Under the pieces are notes generated by a model, which did no database searches, was not told where the DNA came from, and saw only the letters and a list, made by a program, of their open reading frames with translations. Positions 45,301-56,166 of a stretch of DNA of 64,000 bases are shown here, piece by piece (the stretch's first letter is position 1; every line of letters begins with the position of its first letter). A program made the translations under genes and the position numbers. This stretch comes from Raphanus sativus. Its lineage: Eukaryota; Streptophyta; Magnoliopsida; Brassicales; Brassicaceae. The DNA lies in NCBI RefSeq assembly GCF_000801105.2, contig NC_079515.1, positions 14,570,001-14,634,000 of the forward strand, read 5' to 3'.

Positions 45301-48077
45301 AGATATGTTATACCATATAACAGAACTCTTTCTCTTATGTTCAGGGCTCATATTAATGTGGAGTGGTGTAATCAGTCGGGACCTATCAAATACTTATTCA
45401 AGTATATCAACAAGGGACATGATCGGATTACTGTTACTGTTGAACCGCCAAAAGAAGGAGGATCATCTGAGCAAATTGAGTTGAACAAAGATGAAAACCA
45501 AGAAAAAAATGAAATTAAAGATTTTTTGATGGCAGGTATATATTTTTTATATATCTGATTTTAAAATTCGTGTGATTTTATTATTAACATTTTGTCAAGA
45601 CTAAGACTATATTGTTTTTTGTGTGTTTTTTTTCAGATATGAATCTTCCTGTGAATCTGCATAGAGAACTCTTAAGTTTCCTATTCATTAAAGGTCAGTG
45701 CCTGTTGAGAAAACACAGTTTCATTTGCCAGGAAAGCAGACTATAGTTTTTAAGGACGATGACACATTTGAGGAAGTAACAAGTCAGATGCTGATTCAGA
45801 ATACCTATATCATGGCATGGTTTGAGTTGAACAAGGTTAGTGAGGTTGCTAGAAAGCTAACTTTATATGAAATTCCTACAATGTTTATTTGGAACAAAAA
45901 GGAAAGAAAATTACAAGAAAGAAAAAGAGGTTTCTGCCTTGGAAGGATTAATTATGCACCCAAGAAGTTTGAGGAAGCGTATTATCTACGTGTTCTACTG
46001 AATATTGTCCGTGGACCAACCATTTTTGAAGATATAAGGACTTTCAATGATGTGCTTTATCCTTCGTTCAAAGAATGTTGTTTTGCTCGTGGCCTATTAG
46101 AAGATGACCAGGAATACATCGATGACATAATCAGGTCAAGCTACACGAGTTCTGCAGCCTGTCTACGACATGTATTTGTTGTTATGCTCATGTCCATGAC
46201 TTTATCAATGCCAGAAAAAGTTTGGGAAAATACATGGGAGTTCCTTTCAGACGACATTCAGTATATGCAGAGAATACGGTTGAACAGACCAGGTAATAGA
46301 TATATCTTCTGCTTTATGTTTTATTGGATATTACATGCCTTGATGATTTACATAACTCAAAATTTAACATACATCGTTTATCTACAGAACTAAGTTTAAC
46401 CGATGTTGACAAAAAAGAAGGAGCCCTATTGGAGATTGAAAAAAATTTGAAGAGTAATAGAACTTCTCTATCAAATTGGGATAAGATGCCAAAGCCCTTC
46501 CGCGATGCTGCTGATTTACAAAATGTTTTGATTACTGATGAGCTGAGTTACAACCGTGAGAATTTAAGAGAAGAGCATGATAGGGACGTTTTGAAAATGA
46601 CAGATGAGCAAAGGAAGATTTACAAGGAGATTATTGATGCTGTTATAGAGAAAAGAGGCAGACTTTTCTTTGTTTATGGATTTAGTAGTACCGGGAAGAC
46701 ATTTTTGTGGAGATTATTATCTGCTGCTATTAGATCTAGAAGTGAGATTGCGTTGAATGTTGCCTCAAGTGGTATTGTTTCCCTTCTTTTACAAAGAGGA
46801 AGGACTGCACATTCTAGATTCGGTATACCAATCAATCCAGATGAGTACTCTTTTTGTAATTTGCCACCAGGGACTGATGCTGCTAATTTGGTTAAAGAAG
46901 ACCCTATGATTATTTGGGATGAAGCACCGATGATGAGCAAGCACTGTTTTGAGTCACTCGATAGGAGCTTAGCAGACATTATGAGGATTAAAGAAAAGAA
47001 GCCATTTGTTGGGAAAGTTGTTGTATTAGGTGGAGATTTTAGGCAAGTTGTGCTTGTTATAAATGGTGGCTCGAGGGCTGAGATTGTGTTGAATTCTCTA
47101 AATTACTCCTATTTGTGGAAACATTGCATAGTGCTCAGATTAACAAAGAACATGAGGTTGCTGTCGACTAATATGACTCTGGAAGAGTTGAAGAAACTTA
47201 GAATCATTTTCGAAGTGTATTTTCGAGTTGGAGATGGAGTTTCTGGTGAGCCTAATGATGGTGATGCACTAATCACTATCCCGGATGAATTTCTTATTAT
47301 GGATGCCAACAATCCCATAGAATCAATCAGCCATGAAATATATGGAGATACAACAGCTCTACAGCAGCAGAAGGATCCTAATTTTTTTCAAAAGAGAGCT
47401 ATTCTTTGCCCAACAAATGAGGATGTGAACAATATAAACCAGTATATGTTGGATAAGCTAGAGGGTTAGTAATATTTTATAGCATATCTTATTATTCCTA
47501 TTTATAAACGATTAACATTTTTTTAAAAAAATCGCAGGTGAAGAGAGAACATATTTGAGCTCTGACAGCATCGACCCATCTGATACACGTTCCGTTAGTG
47601 ATCAGGCTCTCACACCAGATTTTCTAAACAGTATAAAGGTATCAGGCCTACCAAATCATCCTCTTAGGTTGAAAATTGGATGCCATGTCATGTTGCTGAG
47701 GAACATTGATAATGTTGGAGGACTGATGAATGGAACTAGATTGCAGATTATAGATATGTATGAATTATGTGTGAAAGCAAGAATTATTACAGGAAAGAGA
47801 GTTGGGGAAGTTGTTATAATTCCTGGTCTATCCATTGCTCCATCAGAAAATAAGTTACCATTTAGGATGAGGAGAAGGCAGCTTCCTATTTATGTGGTCT
47901 TTACTATCACGATTAATAAAAGTCAGGGACAGTCTCTGTCACATGTTGGTATTTATTTGCCACGCCCTATGTTTTCTCCGAAAAAGGTTTGAAGATTTTG
48001 ATTCTAGACGAGAATGGTAAGCCTCAGAAACAGACAAGAAATGTGGTATTCAAAGAGATTTTTCAAAATCTCTGATT
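42360..48077 (+). pseudogene. Helitron Rep/helicase (HUH nuclease plus PIF1-like helicase)
   Basis: Intron-containing transposase. N-terminal part: zinc-finger-like block (FQCKFCKAKMWYGERL), then the Helitron-like N domain (ISEIHPSYLALQYPLIFPYG, FPSLFITFTCNPKWPEIT). The rolling-circle nuclease shows the HUH motif LPHAHILLF (45000-45026) and the two tyrosines in [10 protein letters not shown] (45388-45417). The helicase has Walker A GFSSTGKTF (46678), Walker B MIIWDEAPM (46905), GGDFRQ (47032) and INKSQGQSL (47917). Damage: TGA at 43275-43277, frameshifts near 44130-44215, 45110 and 45280, and a deletion at about 47980 that removes the YVAxSR helicase motif VI before the tail KILILDENGKPQKQTRN (TGA at 48075-48077). 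The 5' boundary is uncertain. Confidence 0.87.
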
Positions 48078-48790
48078 CTGTTATAAATTCAGTACCATGC
48101 TTTGTTTATTTTCAGAAATTTTGTTTTATTTCACACCATACGCGCGTGTGATTATGCTCAAACAATAACAACTTTAGGAAAAGTTCATTTTGAATAAACC
48201 AAAACAGATTACAATATATATTTTAGACTTCTAGCAGAGTTAACGAAATTATCAATTAATAGTAATTGTCAAACATCATGCATTTCCCATTTCACTACCT
48301 AACCAGAATCAGTTATATTCCTAACGCAGTACTAACAGTTCCGTTACATTCTTAACGCAGGATAACTTTTGAGTAGTAATATATTATCTGATATATAAGA
48401 GTTACTGTCTCATTTTATCACGGTTTGGTACTCGGCTCCAAAGTTGTTTTCTCTGGCTTCTATATACTGTAATAACAATATAAAAATGAATATATGTAAA
48501 GTCTATCGAAGATGATTTCTTACTGTCTAATAATGTGTCTAAGATATCTATTATATCTATCATGTATCAGTATTGGAGTATTTGGTTGTTAATTCACTCA
48601 TCTCTATACTATTATTTACAGACTTCAGATGTACTCCACGTCTTGGATCCTATCATTTCGAAATTCCTGAAGTTAGCAATATACATAACTGTGTTAGTTA
48701 CAGATAGTTAAAGATATCAAACATAAATTTACATAAGGCCGGATTCATTGAAAAGCCATTGAGTTGAAAATGTAAAGCTCAGACACTTAC
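48078..48790. other. Helitron spacer, no gene identified
   Basis: AT-rich. A block at 48620-48700 reads on the minus strand as spliceable coding-like sequence but could not be identified. Confidence 0.4.
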
Positions 48791-48886
48791 AAGGCAAACA
48801 CGAATGGTAGGGTGTATTCCAGCATTTTGTCTAGACATCACAATGCCTTTGTAGATAGACAACCTACGTCTGTTCTCAGAAACTTC
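48791..48886 (-). pseudogene. Captured exon of plastid ribosomal protein L19 (bL19c)
   Basis: A 32-codon block on the minus strand, flanked by an AG acceptor (CTTTACAG) and a GTAAG donor. It includes [20 protein letters not shown], matching the most conserved part of plastid bL19, a nuclear-encoded large-subunit protein. Homology stops at the donor, and no other L19 exon was recognised nearby. It lies in reverse orientation within the 3' half of the Helitron, the usual place for captured host fragments. Confidence 0.75.
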
Positions 48887-49199
48887 CTGTAAAGTGTAAA
48901 AAAACTCCATATCACAACAAAGCTTAAAATAAAAAGATATATATTTCATAAACAGTTGTAATTAGAATTAAAAAATATAATTCGAATGTATATATGTATT
49001 TTGAACCTAACTGTATTATATCTATGTATTTGTAAAAACATACCAATTTTTTTTATCATATCTTACAATAATAATCTACAACATCACGAAATATTTATTT
49101 ACTGAAAACATAGTCTTACTGTTGTAATAAAACGTTATTTAATTTTAATATGAGTGATTAAATTATTTTTGTAAAACTTAATCAGAGCTTTGATTATAT

Positions 49200-49570
49200 A
49201 CCTTTGAATTGTTGTAGACAAAATTGATTTGATCAGCAGAACGTTCAATAAATGTAGCAGTTCTCTTCGTGAAATCGAGATACGTTCCCATCTCAACTGT
49301 ATATGAAAATATTCATCGAATCCAACATACAAAATATATCGAACAATAAAACGGGGTTAGTACTGCTTTGTATATATATAAAGATTACATGACTTAAATT
49401 GTCTTACCTTCACAGATCTGTGGAAATTATCAAAGCGAGCAATATTTAACGTTTTCTTACTCAAATGCCATCAATTCGGTATATTTAACCCGGATCTATC
49501 TTTGCATGTCTAGAATTGGATTTCATTTCTTCGGACATATAACATCGACGCCTCTTGACATCAGCCCCTA
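49200..49570 (-). pseudogene. Exon-like blocks of unidentified captured gene
   Basis: Three minus-strand blocks separated by GT/AG-type borders look coding: RRRCYMSEEMKSNSRHAKID (about 49486-49560), ARFDNFHRSVK (about 49406-49440) and MGTYLDFTKRTATFIERSAD continuing to an AAG|GTATAT border (about 49200-49294). They precede the L19 exon on the same strand and may form one chimeric transcript with it. Parent gene not recognised. Confidence 0.35.
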
Positions 49571-50386
49571 AACAAATCAACAACCCATAAAATTAATTTC
49601 AGAAATAAGAGTGATTCGTGTAATAGGAGTGAATGATGAATAATTAAGGTAGTGATTTTTACCAAAAAAAGTTAAGAGACAGAATCATCGAAGGTTTGAG
49701 AGTTTGTCAAACACCATTTTTGAGCTTTTTTTTTCAGACCGAAATGTTGTCTGAAACAGAAGGAGAATATTTCGTGAGTGATTGTCGGTTAATAATGCAA
49801 TAGTATGTTGGGCTTGGACCGAATATATTATGTATGTACATTAGGGTCATGCAATAAACAATAGTATGTTGGGCTTTAAGTCAGATTAAATTTTTTCTTT
49901 TTTTTTTTTAAGTTTACTTCTGTGCTTTAAATTTTTATTATGACAACAAAATATTTAAATTTTTCAAAAGAATTTAAATATTTTTTCTCCTCATTCATAA
50001 AAAATTATTAAATAACAAGTGTAATGTATTAGTCATCATTATTTTCTGAAAATTATTAGTCATCCAAAACATATCAAAAAATTACTAAATATTTTGTGCA
50101 ACTAAATATAAAATAATGTTACAAAAAACGATTTCTAACTGCATTTTCTTATTATATTGAAATACTTATTATTGAAATATTTGAAAAAAATATTAGTTGG
50201 CTCCAAATAGAAATTAAGAAAAAAACAGAGGCTTCACATTACCATTGATAAACTTGAACAACAAACATATAACTTGGTTACACATACTTGATTTGGACGA
50301 CGAAATAAACAAACAAACATTGCAAATACAACTTTTCCTTCATACAGCAGATATAATTTTATTACACAGACCATCAACCCTTTTTG

Positions 50387-50979
50387 TTACACTTTATTAG
50401 TTGCAAAGTGGAAAAATCGGTTAAGCCTTTTGTAGTAGTAACAATACTCGCATACTTCAGCCATGTTATCGGGATGGCATCGTGGCTTAAGGTTGACCAT
50501 ATTAACATGGTAACAATTCTTTATAAGGCGCGGGATGTCTATTAGTGCGTTCTTGATATTTTCCCAACAATGATCAGAGGTTGATATATCTAATTTCCAT
50601 TGGAGTTTATCCAAATACTTTTTACCGGTCTGATAGTGACCTCGTGAACGCATTAACAAACCGTAAAGATACATACCGTTTGGATAGTTCGCAGAGGCGG
50701 ATTTGTGTAGATGCCGAAGAACTGTGTGTTTTTCTTTGTCGAGGAAGTATTTGATGAAGCCCTCGATATAGTGAGCCTCAGGATTTCCATTCTCTAAACA
50801 CAATTCCTTGAACTTGGCGTGTTGAGTCACCATCCGGAGTGGCTCCGCAGCAAAATATTGGAGGCTCACGTTTCTGAAATAGACGCGGGATCAGAGTTTG
50901 AGTGGTCTTCGTCGATAGAGTTTTGATCATTGCTTTCGCCGGAACTGTAATTGTTTACCGATATCTCCGATGACATCAT
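50387..50979 (-). pseudogene. F-box family (At1g67623/At2g35280-like) C-terminal fragment, captured by the Helitron
   Basis: The minus-strand frame 50869-50387 reads VSLQYFAAEPLRMVTQHAKF, NPEAHYIEGFIKYFLDKEKH, ANYPNGMYLYGLLMRSRGHY and a C-terminal Cys/His segment (CHPDNMAEVCEYCYYYKRLN). These are the repeat and zinc-finger-like parts of a Brassicaceae-expanded F-box family. The F-box itself is absent. Upstream, an ATG at 50977-50979 opens a 37-codon peptide (MMSSEISVNNYSSGE...) that stops just before this frame, so the two are out of register or joined by splicing. Such proteins would normally recruit substrates to SCF ubiquitin ligases; this fragment could not bind SKP1. Confidence 0.55.
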
Positions 50980-52460
50980 AACTGAAAAATAACTTTCTTG
51001 GTCACTCTGTTTTGTTTTGCTTTTTTTTTCCACTCAAACTTTCTCTGTTAATTTGCAATGGAAAGTGGAGGAAGAAAGAATATAAAGGAAAGGAAAATGT
51101 TTAACACTTTGGAGAAATCGATGTCAAACAGATTATAGACAGTCCATATGGGTTGTCATTTCCGGTCAATGAAAAAAAATTATGTTGCTATAACCAAATA
51201 GTAAGATGATGGAGTGAATCAGCTTTAATGCATGAGATGTCCATAAGTGTTGTAATGCTTGCACTCAGTTATCGAATTGGTTATGACGTTTTGACCAATT
51301 TTTAATTGTCGCATATGTTTGGGGTAAATAAAAATAATATATATGAAGTCACAGGCGCTCGGGGGTAGGTATGAATGAGACAACTGAAAATAGTTCATTT
51401 ACTTCACTCCAAACTCTTTTTTTAAAGCTCAAAGTTCAACCTCTTTTTTTCATCTATAATATTGTTTAAATATGTTATATGAATATATACATGTAAATTA
51501 AATAATATATTATTATTACATTTTTACATAATAATGATATGCCAATTTTTAGTGTTCAGTTTTATTTTAACATCTTAAATTTAATTTTTAGATCTAAACA
51601 TAAATAAAAATACAAACTTATCATAATAACCAAAAAAGAAAATAATATTTTCATATTAATAATAAAATTTCATCTTACCATTGTTTCATTTTCTTCAAAT
51701 GACATAATACAAATCTCATTAAAGTCCAAATTTTCTGTTGGTTCAATTATTAGGTCTTGGTTGGATATGAACACCGTTTGAAAATAATTTGTTAGAATAG
51801 AATATTTTTTTGAAACACAAATATAAAACTTTAAAATTACTTATTCTCTAATCAAATCATTTCTTTTCAACCATTCTTAATATTTTGTGTAGTGAAAAAA
51901 TTAAATACTTGATTATTATGTTTTTTATTTTTTTAATATAATTTAAGCATTCATTAAAAAATTGATTTTTTATTGAAAATTATAAATCTTTATTAAAAAT
52001 ATATAATTTTTGTTTACAAAATTAACCACATAATAAAATTATTTTATCAGAGTTATACCAACTTAATTCATTAAAAATAAAGTTTAATTTTATAAACATA
52101 AATAATCATTTAAAATGAAACACGATAAAGAAAGATAAAAAGCTTAAGTATTTAAAAAAAAACACAAATATATCAAAATAGCCATTATTAATATAATTAA
52201 TATTACAATTAATTTAGACTTTTGTATAATTTTAGAAGTAAATGTACAAATTAATTTTACTGAAAATAATTTTAAGTTTAATTTTTTAATGTAGTTTCCA
52301 ATAAAAAATTATTATTTCACAATAATAACATTTTGTATAGATGAAAACGAACATAAAACTAAAAAAAACTTCTAACAAAAGTTATTAAGACACTTGATAT
52401 ACATTTTATGTTGAAACATATTTATTATAAAAATAAATTTGTCAAAAAAAATATACCCGT
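50980..52460. other. Very AT-rich 3' region of the Helitron
   Basis: No gene, no recognised repeat; long A/T runs throughout. Confidence 0.6.
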
Positions 52461-52487
52461 CCTTTAAAAAGGTGGATCAAAATCTAG
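52461..52487 (+). other. Helitron 3' terminus: hairpin plus CTAG
   Basis: Stem CCTTT/AAAGG with a short loop, then an 11-nt spacer, then CTAG. The next base is T, as expected at an A|T insertion site. Confidence 0.75.
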
Positions 52488-52491
52488 TAAT

Positions 52492-52741
52492 TTTTTTTTG
52501 TCATCTATCTATTAGATTGATGCACTTTTAAACATTTGATACAACCAGCAAGTACAGGCAACAACCAACGCCTGTTAACTCCTAATATCAGCCTAAAAAA
52601 CCCACTCTATACCCCTTTACAACGAGACCCAATGATCCCAAAGTAACCAAAAAATACATCCAATATAGAGCCAAAAACTTCCAATCTTCAAGTCTGAAAG
52701 GCCAACTAGGCAGAGGGAATCCTTTCCTCATTCTCAAGCGT
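52492..52741 (-). mobile_element. 5'-truncated LINE-like retroposon fragment (250 bp)
   Basis: On the minus strand it ends in ATGACAAAAAAAA, a common tail of plant LINEs. It is flanked by a perfect 16-bp target duplication ATCAAAATCTAGTAAT (52476-52491 and 52742-52757). No coding sequence remains. A SINE is possible, but no Pol III A/B boxes were recognised. Confidence 0.75.
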
Positions 52742-52757
52742 ATCAAAATCTAGTAAT

Positions 52758-53029
52758 AGATTATAACAAAAAAACAAAAAAAAAACGATTATAACCGTGT
52801 CCTAATGCCGACGTGCAAGATACTAAGCAAAAACGTGTAAGCGGATTACACGTGCCTGCTTATATTTCTATACTTGTTTACAATTAAAAAATAAACGAAA
52901 AACCCGCTACAACAGTCAAAAGCAAGGGTGGCAAAATAAATAAAATCTAAAATAGAGACAAAGCTAACGTTTGATAGTGTAAGAGAAAGAGAAAAAAGGA
53001 GGAGGAGGAGAAGGAGGAGGAGGAAGGTG
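52758..53029 (+). promoter_or_regulatory. Upstream region and 5' UTR of the ANTH gene
   Basis: Native-looking intergenic DNA between the transposon cluster and the gene. It has a purine-rich leader with GAG/AAG repeats (52983-53026) just before the start codon. The transposon cluster ends less than 300 bp from the ATG, so any upstream promoter elements beyond that have been displaced. Confidence 0.5.
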
Positions 53030-54160
53030 ATGATGAAGCTATGGAAACGAGCTTCCGGTGCTCTCAAAGACCGGAAAAGCTTGTTCTCCATCAGCTTCTC
53101 CCGGACAACCTCCTTCCGTAACCCTGACCTTGACTCCGCCATCATCCACGCAACCTCTCACGACGACTCCTCTGTCGATTACCACAATGCTCACCGCGTC
53201 TACAAATGGATCCGCTCCTCTCCAGCAAACCTCAAGCCTCTTGTCCACTCGCTTTCCTCACGTGTCAACCGGACAAGAAGCTGGATAGTTGCCTTGAAAG
53301 CCCTAATGCTCGTCCACGGTGTCCTTTGCTGCAAAGTCCCCTCCCTTCACGAGATTCGTCGTCTCCCTTTCGACCTCTCGGACTTCTCCGACGGCCATTC
53401 ACGTCCCAGCAAGACTTGGGGCTTCAACGCTTTGATACGAGCTTACTTCTCGTTTCTTGACCAGTACTCTTTCTTTTTATCCGACCAAATCCGTTCTCGG
53501 AATAGAAAACCTCAGGTAGATTCTGTTAACCAAGAGCTCGAAAGCATCGAGAAGCTTCAGTCTCTTCTCCATACGCTTCTACAGATACGTCCAATGGCTG
53601 ACAACATGAAGAAGACGCTTATCCTTGAAGCCATGGACTGTGTAGTGATTGAGATCTTCGACATTTATGGTAGGATCTGCAGCGGTATAGCGAAGCTTCT
53701 CATTAAAATAAGTCCAGCTGCTGGAAAAGCGGAAGCTATGATGGCTCTCAAGATTTTAAAGAAGGCTACATCTCAAGGAGAAGACCTAGCTCTCTACTTT
53801 GAGTTCTGCAAAGAGTTTGGGGTCTCAAACGCGCATGAAGTCCCAAAGTTTATCAGGATCCCGCAAGAAAACATTGAAGCAATGGAGAAAGCCATAAAAG
53901 GAGTGAAAGAGAAAGAGGAGGATCATGAGGGGGAAGTAGTGGAAGAAAAGAATATCATATTAGCTGAAAGACCAAAGTTTCAGACTATCATAACCGATCA
54001 ATGGGAGGTTTTTGAAGACGAATATTGTTTCATATGTAAGGATATTAAAGAAACTGATCAACCTAGAAACTATAACGTGGATCCCAGTCTGTTGCCTCTT
54101 ATAGCTATCGATGAGCCAGTTTGCTTGACTCACACGTTACCTGATCTGATTACCTTCTAA
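53030..54160 (+). CDS. Putative clathrin assembly protein, ANTH domain (At1g25240-like)
   Basis: Single-exon intact gene of 376 codons. Two adjacent ATGs (53030, 53033) are followed by KLWKRASGALKDRKSLFSIS; Arabidopsis At1g25240 begins MKLWKRA, so the second may be the true start. The ANTH domain covers about residues 25-300, with HATSHDDSSVDYHNAHRVYK, SSRVNRTRSWIVALKALMLV and VLCCKVPSLHEIRRLPFDLS. It binds phosphoinositides and brings clathrin to the plasma membrane or trans-Golgi for vesicle formation. Also conserved are ADNMKKTLILEAMDCVVIEI and the C-terminus LPDLITF. The acidic/lysine stretch at about 295-320 is a linker. No stops or introns. This is the only clearly intact host gene in the window. 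Confidence 0.95.
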   Translation: MMKLWKRASGALKDRKSLFSISFSRTTSFRNPDLDSAIIHATSHDDSSVDYHNAHRVYKWIRSSPANLKPLVHSLSSRVNRTRSWIVALKALMLVHGVLCCKVPSLHEIRRLPFDLSDFSDGHSRPSKTWGFNALIRAYFSFLDQYSFFLSDQIRSRNRKPQVDSVNQELESIEKLQSLLHTLLQIRPMADNMKKTLILEAMDCVVIEIFDIYGRICSGIAKLLIKISPAAGKAEAMMALKILKKATSQGEDLALYFEFCKEFGVSNAHEVPKFIRIPQENIEAMEKAIKGVKEKEEDHEGEVVEEKNIILAERPKFQTIITDQWEVFEDEYCFICKDIKETDQPRNYNVDPSLLPLIAIDEPVCLTHTLPDLITF

Positions 54161-54778
54161 TTGCAACTTGATCAGGTTCTTCTTTTCTTTTACTTGTTTC
54201 TCTTCTCTACTTTTCTTCCGTCTTGTTGAATATGCGGATGATAATAAATGTTAGATATTACTTCAATATTTCCAAAAAAGAGTTTAGCAACAAAAAGGTT
54301 CTTAAGATGGAGCTTATGCAGACTTGATCGTTTGTGACAGTCTTAAAGCCGATCATTTTAATGTAGTGTACCAAAGTCATAATAAATTCCCAACATCTAA
54401 AATTATTTTGTCGGAACGTGAAAGACATAGCAGACTTAAGCAAGTATGCTCTGTTGTAGTCATAAACTCATAGTACACGTTTAAATAATGTGTTTTAAGT
54501 TATAGTAGACTTTTGACAAAAAAAAAAGTTATAGTAGACTTGCTTTAAATACAGTAGAATGGATCAAGAAGAAAAAATTGTAATGACCAAGCAATAACAA
54601 AATTGACATTTTTGTAATGATTAGGATTAAGATGGTTTAGTAAGAACAGGGAGACAATTTGATATTCTACAAACACTAAAGAAACAAAACTTTGACATAA
54701 AACACCCGAAGTGCAAACCCAAAACCACAGAAAGCAAGCATAAAAAGTTAATAAAATCTTGTTTTTGTTTTAAGAGGG
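54161..54778. other. 3' UTR and intergenic DNA downstream of the ANTH gene
   Basis: AATAAA at 54243-54248 is a plausible polyadenylation signal. The rest is AT-rich, with the tiny retroposon described at 54498-54541. Confidence 0.6.
54498..54541 (+). mobile_element. Tail-only retroposon insertion with target duplication
   Basis: TTGACAAAAAAAAA (54513-54526) lies between two perfect copies of AGTTATAGTAGACTT (54498-54512, 54527-54541). It is interpreted as a LINE insertion truncated to its last few bases. Confidence 0.65.
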
Positions 54779-56166
54779 TTTCAACGTCTGAGCGATCCAA
54801 ACTTTCTCGGTAAAGGTCAAAGTCATCAGGGCTCCCCATCTGCAGACTAAGTTGAATTTGAAAGCAGCCAACTTGATGTTGGAACTCGTTTTTAATGAAG
54901 TGGTGTGGACCATATTCCGATAAGTTTTTCGATTGAGACATTTGTTGAAAAAACTGGAATTTGGTACGATGTAATCATCACCGCGAACACTATGAATTAG
55001 TGTATTCGTTGTTAAAATCGGAATTGTTTTGAATGAGAAATAGAAGTCTAAAATGAGTAACATGAAAAACTTACAAAGCTATATATATAGTTAAATATAA
55101 AATGTAACAAATATTTCACTTTGGATATTTGGATTTGAATTTAGACTTAATAGGTTAATTCAACTTTATGTTAATTTATTTATTTTATATCTTATTCATA
55201 AAATATTTTGATATTTGATTAAATATAAAATATAAATCCAATTATAGTATATTGTTGGTTTGATTGAGTCAAAGCCACATTATGACTATAATCTCTAAGT
55301 CTCTAACTAACGTACTCGAATCGAATTCAAGGGAATCAATTTTCCTCTATTTCTATTAAACATTGTGTACGCTAGTGTCTCCATAACGTGTTTATCCTTT
55401 TGAAGTTATAAAAGGAGCACTTGTGCTAACTTGTTGTGAGTGAGAGATACGAACACATTGATACGAGCAACAACACAATTCTATTGAATAGTTATGTTTC
55501 AATTTATTTTTATTTTTAAGTTTGAATGTACAACACAAAATTAAGTTCAATAGATTCTGTTTTTTTTTTGTGATGGTAAACAGAGACAATGCTGCATTTG
55601 TATCTTGAAAATCTAAACACTAGTAAACCGTCACACTACAAAGCATTTAAAGATTTAAAGAAATAGATTAACCATCTCGACTCTCTGAAATTCTTATTTA
55701 TTTGCTTGTTTTTGCATTGTGGTTTTTAATTTTAATTTTTATTATTTTTTATAAATATTAGTTGTGTTATTGGACTAAAATAAGGTTCATACACTTGATT
55801 CCCAACAAAAGCTGTAATCAAAATATGCAAACACGTATGAGCAAATTTTATGAAAACGAACAAAAGGAAATGGTTTTTAAAATACAAATTCACAATCACC
55901 AAAATGCGGGAAGGTTCCGGTGAAAGAGGCTTTCCCTCTTCACAAACTTCAAAGTCGGATAGTAACTCTACCGTACCTACATAATCAATCAGCAAAAGAT
56001 ATCGACTTTCTATGGATCAAGATTTCTATCAAATTTCGTGTATAAGAGATATAGGGAGAGGGGGAAGATTACAAACCTTTGTTAAGTCGAAGAGGCATAC
56101 CCAGCTTCTTTAGAAACGGTTCCATCTCATGTGTGAACTGTTTTGGAGGTCTTCTTTCAGTTCAAC
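54779..56166 (-). pseudogene. MRT4-like (mRNA turnover 4 / ribosomal L10 family, At1g25260-like) degenerate gene
   Basis: Three minus-strand exons are readable with correct splice borders. 56077-56166 reads VELKE, then after a one-base loss QFTHEMEPFLKKLGMPLRLN; it donates phase 1 to 55900-55976 (TVELLSDFEVCEEGKPLSPE ... SRIL). 54779-54877 reads IKLAAFKFNLVCRW and, after a 2-nt insertion, SPDDFDLYRESLDRSDVE. These are the C-terminal half of MRT4, a P0-like factor that holds the stalk site during 60S subunit assembly in the nucleolus. The N-terminal exons are absent and both frameshifts are inactivating. The order next to the At1g25240-like gene recalls the Arabidopsis segment. Confidence 0.85.

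Larger units (their letters stand above)
35371..52487 (+). mobile_element. Helitron, autonomous type but decayed (about 17.1 kb)
   Basis: The 5' end TCTATACTATTAAAACACAAG is the standard Helitron start in Brassicaceae. The 3' end has a small hairpin (CCTTTAAAAAGG, 52461-52472) followed by GGATCAAAATCTAG, ending CTAG at 52484-52487 with T after it. Inside are two RPA-like single-strand-binding protein genes, a Rep/helicase gene with HUH and PIF1 motifs, and captured host fragments on the minus strand. Helitrons leave no target duplication. All genes carry stops or frameshifts, so this copy cannot move on its own, although its ends could still be used in trans. Confidence 0.85.

Noticed and set aside
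48604..48622. TCTATACTATTATTTACAG resembles a Helitron 5' terminus
   Set aside because: It diverges from the TCTATACTATTAAAA consensus after 12 bases and no matching 3' end was found close by.
55732..55995. 87-codon minus-strand frame as a separate gene
   Set aside because: It is the middle exon of the MRT4 relic read on into its intron.
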